Below are positions 1 through 6,991 of a stretch of DNA of 9,295 nt, piece after piece. A program made the translations under genes and the position numbers. The notes under the pieces are model-generated. The model did not search any database. It worked only from the letters and a program-made list of their open reading frames with translations, and had not been told where the DNA came from. Where the stretch lies: contig CAIZKA010000206.1 of assembly GCA_903933395.1 (NCBI GenBank), positions 1 to 9,295 of the forward strand, given 5' to 3'. How positions within the stretch are numbered: position 1 is the stretch's first letter; every line of letters starts with the position of its first letter. The DNA is from an uncultured beta proteobacterium. Lineage in GTDB: Bacteria > Pseudomonadota > Gammaproteobacteria > Burkholderiales > Rhodocyclaceae.

Positions 1-1
1 A

Positions 2-394
<393 letters not shown>

Positions 395-422
395 CCCACG
401 CCATGCGCGGAGCCTGCCGAAA

Positions 423-1376
423 TTGTTTTCACTTACTGCGACCGCAAAGCCCGCTAGCGACCTCGGCCTGATCGTCCTGCTGTCGATTGCGACGTTCCTG
501 ATCGGCGTCGAGATCGAGTTCAGCGAGACCCTGGTGGCTACCGCGCAACAATTCGAGAGCCTTCAACTCGACGAATTGCCGCTGGCGCTGCTGACGCTCA
601 GCCTGGGCCTGGCCTGGTTCGCCTGGCGCCGCTGGCGCGAGATGCTGCGTGAACTCGAACAGCGGCTGAATTTCGAATCTGCATTGAAGCTCAAGCAGCT
701 TGAGCTGCGCGACCTTTCGCGCCGGGTGACTGAAGCACAAGAGGCCGAACGACGCCTCCTGGCCCACGAACTTCACGACGAGCTAGGACAAACACTGAAT
801 GCGATCAAGATCGAGGCCGTGGGCATCCGCAATGTCAGCAGCGGCGCCCAGCCGGCGCTTCATCGCGCGGCACTGAACGTGATCCAGCTGACGGATCGCG
901 TCTACGGCGTGGTGCGGGACATGACGAGTCGCTTGCGCCCCGTCGCCCTTGACGAACTGGGCTTGGTCGGTGCACTCGAGCACGATTTGATGGGCTGGCG
1001 CCAGCGCCTGCCGGCGATGCGCTTCACGCTGCGTATCGGCGAGCTTCCACAAGATATCGACGAGCCGATGGCCATCGCCCTGTATCGCGTGGCCCAGGAA
1101 GGACTGACCAATGTCGTGCGCCATGCCCAGGCCAGTCATGTAACGCTGGAACTGGACTTCGACCCGGCGTCCGCGGTTCTGCGCCTCACCCTGCAGGACG
1201 ATGGCCGCGGCGTAGATCTGAAGGCAATTCAGCGCGGTCTCGGCCTGGTCGGAATGCGCGAACGCATCGAGGCGCTCGGCGGCACCTTCCGCATCGAGAC
1301 TCAGCCTGCGCAGGGCTTCCGCCTTGATGCCAGAGTGCCGCTTGTTGGCGCTGATCCCTGCGGAGAGCGCGGGTGA
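423..1376 (+). CDS. NarL-type sensor histidine kinase (HisKA_3 + HATPase_c)
   Basis: This 317-residue kinase would autophosphorylate and pass phosphate to the response regulator that follows. Two hydrophobic segments (about 14-31 and 52-68) bracket a short loop of about 20 residues, so there is no large periplasmic sensor domain. A charged, probably coiled-coil stretch (about 70-112) leads into the HisKA_3 dimerisation box, AHELHDELGQ, with H118 the likely phospho-acceptor. The ATPase domain shows an N box (ALYRVAQEGLTNVVRH, N230), a G1 box (DDGRGVD, 259-265) and a G2 box (GLGLVGMRERIEALGG). The start is uncertain: the frame is open from 333 but holds no ATG or GTG. TTG at 423 with GGAG at 409-412 is the best choice, which could lower expression. 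The stop overlaps the regulator start (GTGA). The signal sensed cannot be read from the sequence. Confidence 0.9.
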   Translation: MFSLTATAKPASDLGLIVLLSIATFLIGVEIEFSETLVATAQQFESLQLDELPLALLTLSLGLAWFAWRRWREMLRELEQRLNFESALKLKQLELRDLSRRVTEAQEAERRLLAHELHDELGQTLNAIKIEAVGIRNVSSGAQPALHRAALNVIQLTDRVYGVVRDMTSRLRPVALDELGLVGALEHDLMGWRQRLPAMRFTLRIGELPQDIDEPMAIALYRVAQEGLTNVVRHAQASHVTLELDFDPASAVLRLTLQDDGRGVDLKAIQRGLGLVGMRERIEALGGTFRIETQPAQGFRLDARVPLVGADPCGERG

Positions 1377-2092
1377 CAGCGCCGATCCGCGTCCTGCTGG
1401 TCGACGACCACGCCGTAGTGCGCGAAGGCTACCGCCGTTTGCTGGAGGCAACGCCGGGAATCCGGGTGGTCGCTGAAGCAGCCAACGGCGAGGACGCCTA
1501 CGCCCGCTTCATCGAAGACGCTCCAGACGTCGTGGTGATGGACATCACCCTGCCCGGTATCAGCGGCATTGAAGCCTTGCGCCGGATTCTCGGCCGGCAG
1601 CCTGCCGCACGCGTGCTGATGTTCAGCATGCACGAGGATCCCGTGTTCGTGCTGCGCGCGCTGGATGGCGGGGCGCGAGGCTATCTGACCAAGGCCAGCG
1701 CGCCCGACATGATGGTCGATGCCGTGAGTGCAATCGCCGCCGGCGGCCGTTTTATCCCGGCCGAACTCGCGCGCAAGCTTCAGGACCGGGCCTCTAGCGA
1801 AGAACGACTGAAACTTGACGCACTGTCCGAGCGCGAGTTCGAAATACTGCGGCTTCTGGCCGCCGGCCACGAACTGGCTGAAATTGCAACAACGCTTTGC
1901 ATAAGCGGCAAGACAGTAGCCAACTACCAAACCCGAATCCGCCAGAAACTTCATTGCGACAACGCCACGCAGGTGCTGCGGATTGCACTCACTTGCGGAC
2001 TAGCAGGCAGTTTCCTGGTACCGACCGGCGCAGTTCAGGAAACCGCAGACGGCGACACAACTCGGGAAAAACTCCCTAGGCATCGCGGGTAA
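1373..2092 (+). CDS. LuxR/NarL-family response regulator
   Basis: This 239-residue DNA-binding regulator is the partner of the preceding kinase, with a GTG start inside the kinase stop (4-nt overlap) and a GGAG Shine-Dalgarno at 1362-1365. The receiver domain (about 5-120) has the acidic pair D11/D12, phospho-acceptor D57 (VVVMD), S85 at the Thr/Ser switch position and conserved K107 (YLTK). A LuxR helix-turn-helix spans about 150-195 (LSEREFEILRLLAAGHELAEIA, then SGKTVANYQTRIRQKL). About 30 residues after the HTH are low in conservation-like features and end in a charged tail. Regulators of this class control quinoprotein alcohol oxidation in pseudomonads (ExaE, AgmR), but also nitrate, carbon storage and much else. 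The targets here are unknown; the receptor gene 47 nt downstream is the obvious candidate. Confidence 0.92.
   Translation: MTAPIRVLLVDDHAVVREGYRRLLEATPGIRVVAEAANGEDAYARFIEDAPDVVVMDITLPGISGIEALRRILGRQPAARVLMFSMHEDPVFVLRALDGGARGYLTKASAPDMMVDAVSAIAAGGRFIPAELARKLQDRASSEERLKLDALSEREFEILRLLAAGHELAEIATTLCISGKTVANYQTRIRQKLHCDNATQVLRIALTCGLAGSFLVPTGAVQETADGDTTREKLPRHRG
2007..2046. repeat. Imperfect inverted repeat near the regulator 3' end
   Basis: Arms GCAGTTTCCTG (2007-2017) and CAGGAAACCGC (2036-2046) pair at 10 of 11 positions across an 18-nt spacer. They lie in the part of the regulator gene that encodes the tail after the DNA-binding domain, about 100 nt before the receptor start. They could be an operator for the receptor gene or an mRNA hairpin. 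No convincing -35/-10 pair is seen beside them, so this may be chance. Confidence 0.3.
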
Positions 2093-2139
2093 CCGACGGC
2101 AAACTCCAAACTCCTGAATTAACTGCTCCGGAGTCTGCC

Positions 2140-4503
2140 ATGCCCCAATTCCCACAGCCCAAGCGTCCTCTCGCCCTCATGATTGCGGGTCTCGGCCTGA
2201 GCCTGCCCTGCATGACGCACGCCGCCGGCCCCGACCTTGCCACCCCGAGCGTGGAAGTCGTCGGCGTATCCCCGGTGCGCGGCCTGGACATCCCGCGCAA
2301 TGAAATTCCTTCGCCGGTCCAATCGCTGAATACCCGCACGCTGGAGGAAAATCGCGCGCAAAGCCTGCCCGAACTCCTCAACAACCGCATGTCCGGCGTA
2401 ACGGCCAACGAAATTACCGGCAACCCCTACCAGACTGAAGTGAATTTCCGAGGCTTCACGGCCAGTCCCCTGCTCGGCACCCCGCAAGGGCTTTCCGTGT
2501 ATCTGGATGGCGTGCGCATCAATGAGCCCTTCGGCGATATCGTCAACTGGGACCTGATCCCGCGCGCCGCGATTGCCGGCATCGACCTGATCCCTGGATC
2601 GAACCCGCTGTTCGGCCTCAACACCCTGGGTGGCGCGCTATCGATCACCACCAAGAGCGGACTGACCCATCCGGGTGCCAGCGTCGAGCTGGGCGCCGGC
2701 AATCACGACCGGTACGAAGCGGAGTTCGAATTTGGCCGAAAATACGGTGACATCGGTGTGTACGTCGCGGCGTCAAGGTTCCAGGAGGATGGCTGGCGCG
2801 ACTTTTCTCCCTCGTCGGTCAACCAGGTGTTCGCCAAACTGTCGCAGCAGCGCGGTCCCCTTGAATGGGATCTGGCCTATACCGGCGCACATACCAAGCT
2901 GATCGGCAACGGCCTGTTGCCCGAATCCATGATGGACCGGAGGCGCGAAAGCATTTTCACGCGACCGGACGAGACCCGTCACGATCTGGACATGGTTAAC
3001 TTCACGGCGAGCTACTGGCTCGACGAGACTTCGCGCCTGACCGGCATGGTCTATTACCGCGACAGCGAGGCCCGCACCCTCAATGGCGATGCCAACGACG
3101 ATTTCGAGGGCGACCCGGCTCTGGATGGCGATGCCGGCGCCGGGGTCTGCGTCGGATTGGTCTGCGCCGGCGTCAACTCAGAAACGGGCGCGAACAATCG
3201 CACACGTACCGACCAGCGCAACTGGGGTGGGGCCCTGCAATGGGCGCGCAATGAAGAAAAAAACCATCTCGCCCTCGGCGCGACCTACGACACCAGCCGT
3301 TCAAGCTTCAGACAGTCCGTCGAACTCGGTGTGCTCGATGCAACGCGCAAGGTCATTCCGGAAGATGCCGAGGAACTGGAGAACAAAATCAAGGGGCGCA
3401 CCACCAACTGGAGCGTATTCGTCACCGATACCTACAAGGCGACGCAGAATCTGGCCCTTACCGGCTCACTGCGCTACAACCACACCCATGTCGTTACAGA
3501 TGACCAGCTGAATCCCGTAGCCCCCAACCTGGACGCCGACCAGACCTACACCAAGCTCAACCCGGCTTTCGGCGCCGCCTGGACGCTTTCACCGGCGATC
3601 ACGGTCTTCGCCAATGCCGCGCAGGGCAATCGCGCGCCCAGTCCCATCGAACTCGGTTGTTCCGACCCGGCGAACCCTTGTACGCTGCCGAATTCGATGC
3701 AATCCGACCCCCCACTCAAGCAAGTGGTCACGCGCACCCTGGAGACCGGCGTGCGTGGAAAATACGGTAGCCTGAAATGGAACGCCACTCTTTTCCACGC
3801 CGACAACCACGATGACATCCTGTTCGTCGGCACCTCGACCAGCGCCGGCTACTTCACCAACTTCGGCAAGACGCGGCGTGAGGGACTGGAACTCGGCGGC
3901 TCGACCGAAATCGGCAGCGTCGCCCTGCGCGCCGATTACAGCTACGTCAAAGCCACCTACCAGTCGTCCGCCTGCCTGCTTGCGGAAAACAACAGCACGC
4001 GTGGCCAGAGCGCCCAGTGCACCGCCGGCGGGCAGGATGACGAAATACTCGTCAAGAAAGGCGACCGCATCCCGGGCATTCCGCTGCACAGCTTCAAATT
4101 CGGCGCCGACTGGCGTGTCACCGGCAACTGGACGCTATCAACCGATCTCGTGGCGTTTTCCAGCCAGTATCTGCGCGGCAACGAAAACAACAAACACCGT
4201 GCGGGCCAGGACGTCCTCGACAGCTTCGGCAATGATCGCGATTTCCTCGGCTCGGGCAAGGCGGGCGGCTATGCCGTGCTCAATCTCGGCACCCGGTACA
4301 AAGTCGACAAGCGCTGGACACTCTCGGCGCGCGTCAGCAACCTCTTCGACAAGCGCTACGCGACTGCCGGCGCGCTCGCGGAAAATCCCTTCGACGCCAA
4401 TGGTACTTTCCAGACCAATTCGGATAACTGGGCGCATGAGAGTTTCTACGCGCCCGGTGCGCCGCGGAGTATATTCGCCGGAGTAAAACTGGATTTCGAC
4501 TGA
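2140..4503 (+). CDS. TonB-dependent outer-membrane receptor
   Basis: This 787-residue outer-membrane importer is driven by TonB-ExbB-ExbD. A signal peptide (positive start, hydrophobic core about 11-22, cleavage near AHAAG-like residues 25-30) leads to a possible TonB box (PSVEVVGV, 36-43). There is no N-terminal signalling (STN) domain, so it should not work through an anti-sigma factor. The plug (about 52-175) contains VNFRGF, QGLSVYLDGVRINEPFGD and NTLGGALSITTKSG. The barrel follows, ending in a strand with IFAGVKLDFD; the last residue is Asp rather than the usual Phe. Predicted outer loops carry closely spaced cysteines (CVGLVC; CSDPANPC; C...C around 4000) and an Asp-rich stretch at about residues 315-331. 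GGAG at 2130-2133 sits 6 nt before the ATG. The substrate cannot be named from sequence; a metal chelate or cofactor is likely. YceI and propeller genes follow directly. Confidence 0.93.
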   Translation: MPQFPQPKRPLALMIAGLGLSLPCMTHAAGPDLATPSVEVVGVSPVRGLDIPRNEIPSPVQSLNTRTLEENRAQSLPELLNNRMSGVTANEITGNPYQTEVNFRGFTASPLLGTPQGLSVYLDGVRINEPFGDIVNWDLIPRAAIAGIDLIPGSNPLFGLNTLGGALSITTKSGLTHPGASVELGAGNHDRYEAEFEFGRKYGDIGVYVAASRFQEDGWRDFSPSSVNQVFAKLSQQRGPLEWDLAYTGAHTKLIGNGLLPESMMDRRRESIFTRPDETRHDLDMVNFTASYWLDETSRLTGMVYYRDSEARTLNGDANDDFEGDPALDGDAGAGVCVGLVCAGVNSETGANNRTRTDQRNWGGALQWARNEEKNHLALGATYDTSRSSFRQSVELGVLDATRKVIPEDAEELENKIKGRTTNWSVFVTDTYKATQNLALTGSLRYNHTHVVTDDQLNPVAPNLDADQTYTKLNPAFGAAWTLSPAITVFANAAQGNRAPSPIELGCSDPANPCTLPNSMQSDPPLKQVVTRTLETGVRGKYGSLKWNATLFHADNHDDILFVGTSTSAGYFTNFGKTRREGLELGGSTEIGSVALRADYSYVKATYQSSACLLAENNSTRGQSAQCTAGGQDDEILVKKGDRIPGIPLHSFKFGADWRVTGNWTLSTDLVAFSSQYLRGNENNKHRAGQDVLDSFGNDRDFLGSGKAGGYAVLNLGTRYKVDKRWTLSARVSNLFDKRYATAGALAENPFDANGTFQTNSDNWAHESFYAPGAPRSIFAGVKLDFD

Positions 4504-4529
4504 CCGATTGGCCCCGTCAAGAGACGTGA

Positions 4530-4982
4530 ATGAAGCCGCGCCACGTCATCGCCCTGTTATCGGCATTCGCTGCCACGGCTGCAAGTGCCGACAGCTATAC
4601 CATCGACCCGCGCCACACTTTCCCTTCCTTCGAGGTCAGCCATTACGGCTTTTCTCTGCAACGCGGACGCTTCAACAAGCTCAGCGGCACGCTCGAGCTC
4701 GACGCCACGGCGAAGAAAGGATCGGTCGAGATCACGATCGACACGACATCGGTGGACATGGGCTTCGAGGACTGGAACAAGCACATGCGCGGCGAGCGCT
4801 TCTTCCAGACCGACAAGTTTCCGCAGGCGCGTTTCGTCGCCCGCGACTTCGCTTTCGATCCCGACACGCCGGGTCTGGAGACCACCATCAAACGTTCCGA
4901 TTTCGGCATGAATACCAACCTCCCCGGCATCGGCGACGATGTCGGAATTTCCATTCCTGTCGAAGCACTGAAGGATTCCTGA
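4530..4982 (+). CDS. YceI-like periplasmic protein with internal 38-residue deletion (copy 1)
   Basis: This is a 150-residue version of the 188-residue YceI protein encoded at 7174-7740. YceI proteins are periplasmic lipocalin-like barrels that bind isoprenoid or other lipophilic ligands. The signal peptide ends at ASA before DSYTIDPRHTFPSFEVSHYG, and the N-terminal half nearly matches copy 2. At codon 115/116 (nt 4874/4875) the sequence jumps in frame from DPDTPG to LETTIKRSDF. This omits the counterpart of copy 2 residues 116-153: the LTLLGVTRSVVLKV strand pair and both cysteines (C139, C150). Losing those strands should break the barrel, so it may be a non-functional remnant despite its open frame. 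The gene still ends with AAGGA and TGATG, which start the propeller gene, so its translation may be kept for coupling. The frame of the following gene also happens to be open across this region; that reading is spurious. Confidence 0.8.
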   Translation: MKPRHVIALLSAFAATAASADSYTIDPRHTFPSFEVSHYGFSLQRGRFNKLSGTLELDATAKKGSVEITIDTTSVDMGFEDWNKHMRGERFFQTDKFPQARFVARDFAFDPDTPGLETTIKRSDFGMNTNLPGIGDDVGISIPVEALKDS

Positions 4983-6055
4983 TGAAACTCAAGCTATCTC
5001 CCGGTATCCGTTTGACCATTGCCGCTCTCGGACTAGGACTCGTGCTGCCGGCCAGCGCCGCAGGCGGCATCGCCTATGTCAGCAACCAGAAGGGCAACAT
5101 CACCCTGATCGATCTGACGAGCTTCGAGCCCGCGGGGGAAATCGACATCGGCGGCGCTTCGCCACGCGGCATCGGCGTCACCGCCGACGGCAAGTTGCTG
5201 GTGGTCGCTGCGCGCGACAAGGGCGACCTCGCCGTGATCGATCTACAGACGCGCAAGGTGATCAAGCGCATTCCGATCGGCAAGAACCCCGAGTTCGTCC
5301 GCGTGCGCGGCGATCAGGCCTTCGTTTCGTTTGAGCCTGCTTCGGAAGGGGGGCCGCCACCCAAGCCGGGTTCGAAGGAAGAAATAGAACTCAGGAAAAA
5401 GCGTGTGGAGGACAAGGAAGAACCGGCGCGAATTGCCATCGTCGACCTCAAGACAGGAAAGAAAACGGCCGAAATCGTCGGCGGCATGGAAACCGAGGGC
5501 ATCGAGTTCTCCTCCGATGGCAAGAAAATAATCGTCACCAACGAAGCCGATGAGAACCTTTCGGTACATGACATCGCTACAGGCAAGTTGGTCAAAAAGA
5601 TTGGTACAAGGCCCTATGGTCACAGACCGCGCGGTGTCAAGGTTGCACCTGATGGAAAAGCGTATGTTGCCACCATCGAACACGGCAATAAGCTGGTTGT
5701 ACTTGATGTCGACTTTAATGTCATTAAGGCCGTAGCTACTGGAGAGACTCCCTACGGTGTTGCGTTCAATCGCAGTGGCACCCGGGTTTATGTGGCTTTG
5801 GCAAAAGGAAAGTCGTTGCAGGTTTTCGATACGGCGAACTATCAGACTGTCGCCGAGTGGCCGACGGGTGACCGCTGCTGGCATTTCACGTTCACGCCAG
5901 ACGATAAACATATTCTTGCGGCGTGTGGTCGGTCCAATGAGGTAGTCATTCTCGAGGTCGCGAGCGGCAAGATCGTGAAACGAATCCCGGATATGAAACA
6001 ACCCTGGGGGGTCGTTACGACTCCAAAAGCCTTTGGTAGCCTGGATACGCCCTGA
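4982..6055 (+). CDS. Secreted YVTN-type beta-propeller protein (copy 1)
   Basis: This is a 357-residue periplasmic propeller. A signal peptide (MKLKLSPGIRLTIAALGLG, ending PASA) precedes repeats of the YVTN type (IAYVSNQKGNITLIDL, PRGIGVTADGKLLVVAARDKGDLAVIDL, and so on). An unusual Pro/Lys/Glu-rich insertion (about 119-149) separates the early and later blades. The C-terminal motif GDRCWHFTFTPDDKHIL...PWGVV resembles the PQQ-associated propeller family (TIGR03866). Propellers of this type have no catalytic site and probably bind or scaffold a partner or ligand. Its ATG overlaps the YceI stop by 1 nt, with AAGGA at 4971-4975, so translation is coupled. The protein aligns without gaps in length with copy 2. 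From about 5560 its codons become much more AT-rich than copy 2 at matching positions, which suggests a mosaic gene. Confidence 0.88.
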   Translation: MKLKLSPGIRLTIAALGLGLVLPASAAGGIAYVSNQKGNITLIDLTSFEPAGEIDIGGASPRGIGVTADGKLLVVAARDKGDLAVIDLQTRKVIKRIPIGKNPEFVRVRGDQAFVSFEPASEGGPPPKPGSKEEIELRKKRVEDKEEPARIAIVDLKTGKKTAEIVGGMETEGIEFSSDGKKIIVTNEADENLSVHDIATGKLVKKIGTRPYGHRPRGVKVAPDGKAYVATIEHGNKLVVLDVDFNVIKAVATGETPYGVAFNRSGTRVYVALAKGKSLQVFDTANYQTVAEWPTGDRCWHFTFTPDDKHILAACGRSNEVVILEVASGKIVKRIPDMKQPWGVVTTPKAFGSLDTP

Positions 6056-6142
6056 GCCGAGTGTTTCGTTAGTGCATCGACAGTCGAAAGTTCTTTACCA
6101 GTTCGATGGTGTGAGGGGTAGGGAATGTCTCTTCGCCATCTT

Positions 6143-6156
6143 TTGATCTGAATCAA
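6143..6156. promoter_or_regulatory. Perfect FNR/Anr-type binding site
   Basis: TTGATCTGAATCAA matches the FNR consensus TTGAT-N4-ATCAA at all ten defined bases. It lies in the gap between the propeller stop (6055) and the GTG of the PepSY gene (6229), with its centre about 80 nt before that start. If it activates at the usual -41.5 position, transcription would begin near 6191; no strong -10 hexamer is visible there (the sequence is AAAACTTTTCT-like). It suggests oxygen- or redox-dependent control of the PepSY gene by an FNR/Anr/Dnr-type protein. The site is seen directly; the regulation is inferred. Confidence 0.6.
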
Positions 6157-6228
6157 CGCATTAGGCTGGACTGCGCTCGAAAACTTTTCTGTGGCTCATT
6201 TTGAGCTGCTGCCTTTAAGGAGATTGCC

Positions 6229-6765
6229 GTGAAATTAGCCGTATGTGCTGTCACTCTGATATCCATCTTTGGTTGCGGATCTGCTCTGGCGATTGACGGG
6301 TTTCCCAAGCCTAAGACTGGTTTTGAAACGTGCTTGACGGCCGCACTCAAGGCAAAGCCTGGTACCGTGGTGAAGGTCGAGCTAAAGACTGAGAAAGGCA
6401 TACCCATCTATGAGTTTGATATAGAACGCGACGGCAAGGCGTGGGATGTTGAATGCGATGGCCACACCGGAAAAGTGACGGAAATCGAAGAAGAGGTTGC
6501 CGGTCCCGATGCTCCCGCGTTCAAAGCCAAGGCAAAAATTAGTGTTGACGAGGCCAAGAAGATTGCAACGACGAAATATCCCGGTGAAGTTATCGAGATA
6601 GAGTACGAAATTCAATCCAATGGCGACGCCGCTTACGAATTCGATATTGTCGGCAAGGATGGCAAAGAGTGGAAGGTTGAGGTTGATGCTGCATCCGGCA
6701 AGATTATCGAGGCCAATCAGGAGTTCGCACAGATTGGAAGGGAATCCGGCGTTTCACGTCGATGA
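6229..6765 (+). CDS. Secreted protein with two PepSY domains
   Basis: This 178-residue protein starts at GTG with a clear AAGGAG (6217-6222) 6 nt upstream. A signal peptide (MKLAVCAVTLISIFGCGSALA) probably ends near residue 21. Two similar PepSY-like units follow, about residues 32-88 and 104-164. Each has the pattern YEFDI..DGK.W.VE.D..(T/S)GK...., with a helix before it (FETCLTAALKAKPG; SVDEAKKIATTKYPG). The mature protein is rich in Asp and Glu. PepSY domains are small periplasmic modules, often inhibitors or binding domains. A double-PepSY periplasmic protein of similar size, LanPepSY of Methylobacillus flagellatus, has been reported to bind lanthanides; whether this is an orthologue cannot be judged by eye. 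Base composition is clearly lower in GC than the flanking genes, as in the end of the gene before it. It is preceded by an FNR box and followed by its own terminator, so it is probably its own unit. Confidence 0.88.
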   Translation: MKLAVCAVTLISIFGCGSALAIDGFPKPKTGFETCLTAALKAKPGTVVKVELKTEKGIPIYEFDIERDGKAWDVECDGHTGKVTEIEEEVAGPDAPAFKAKAKISVDEAKKIATTKYPGEVIEIEYEIQSNGDAAYEFDIVGKDGKEWKVEVDAASGKIIEANQEFAQIGRESGVSRR

Positions 6766-6810
6766 AAATCATGCTCCTTTAATCCTGAGCCTAACCCACA
6801 ACACCTTGGA

Positions 6811-6854
6811 AAAGTCGGCGCTGACTATACGGCAATTGTTTAGCGCCGATTTTT
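6811..6854. terminator. Rho-independent terminator after the PepSY gene
   Basis: Arms TCGGCGCT (6815-6822) and AGCGCCGA (6842-6849) form a perfect 8-bp stem with a 19-nt loop, followed on the + strand by TTTTT (6850-6854). The stem can extend outward by AAAG against TTTT, so it may also work on the minus strand. It begins 45 nt after the PepSY stop. Confidence 0.75.
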
Positions 6855-6872
6855 ATTCCTGAAATCGCAGGT

Positions 6873-6908
6873 AAAAAAAACCGGCACAAAGTGCCTGTAC
6901 CGGCTTTT
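6873..6908 (-). terminator. Minus-strand Rho-independent terminator of a lost gene
   Basis: Read on the minus strand, GGCAC-TTT-GTGCC (6895-6883) forms a stem, then GG and a run of eight T (6880-6873). An outer CCGG/CCGG pairing flanked by AAAA and TTTT can add to it. The T run lies on the minus-strand side, so it ends a leftward gene. That gene now survives only as a few codons at 6956-6991. Confidence 0.7.
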
Positions 6909-6915
6909 GATTGGG

Positions 6916-6943
6916 GATTCGCATCAGTTGCCTGATGTGAATC
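6916..6943. repeat. Near-perfect 12-bp inverted repeat (hairpin), FNR-like right half
   Basis: GATTCGCATCAG (6916-6927) and CTGATGTGAATC (6932-6943) pair at 11 of 12 positions around a 4-nt TTGC loop. The right half with the next bases, CTGAT-GTGA-ATCAA (6932-6945), matches 9 of 10 FNR consensus bases and shares 14 of 16 bases with the box at 6143. On the minus strand it lies between the stop of the lost gene and its terminator. It could be an mRNA hairpin or an operator. Confidence 0.5.
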
Positions 6944-6955
6944 AACCCGCAGGAG

Positions 6956-6991
6956 TTACTTGAGCAGCTTGAACACCCACATGGCGCCACC
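6956..6991 (-). pseudogene. 3' remnant of a minus-strand gene, possibly a quinoprotein dehydrogenase
   Basis: Read leftward, the last codons before TAA (6958-6956) encode GGAMWVFKLLK. Upstream of them the sequence becomes the duplicated receptor fragment, so the rest of the gene is missing. The stop is followed by a hairpin and a good terminator on the same strand, as expected for a real gene end. A GG..WVFKL ending resembles C-termini I associate with PQQ-dependent alcohol dehydrogenases, which would fit the propeller genes nearby. Eleven residues are too few to be sure; the identity is a guess, while the truncated gene end is better supported. Confidence 0.4.

Larger units (their letters stand above)
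4291..6055 (+). repeat. Duplicated segment, copy 1 (receptor 3' end - YceI - propeller)
   Basis: The sequence from the last 213 nt of the receptor through YceI to the propeller stop is repeated in the same orientation at 6989-8813. Gene order, the 1-nt YceI/propeller overlap, and both gene boundaries are preserved. Differences are a 114-nt gap in YceI, a 42-nt gap plus two 1-nt gaps in the copy 2 receptor fragment, and heavy synonymous divergence in the 3' half of the propeller gene. Confidence 0.9.

Noticed and set aside
2076..4500. Several long minus-strand open frames opposite the receptor and other genes
   Set aside because: They follow from GC-rich codon bias on the coding strand, lack domains, signal peptides and Shine-Dalgarno sites, and lie opposite well-recognised genes.
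4508..4981. Long open frame running through the YceI gene into propeller copy 1, giving a 515-codon reading
   Set aside because: The extra N-terminal part is the YceI gene read in a wrong frame and is Arg/His-rich without domain features. Copy 2, the AAGGA site and the signal peptide all place the true propeller start at 4982.
6229..6300. PepSY protein as a lipoprotein (IFGC near residue 16)
   Set aside because: The -2 residue Phe is poor for a lipobox and a standard signal peptidase I site (ALA) follows a few residues later.
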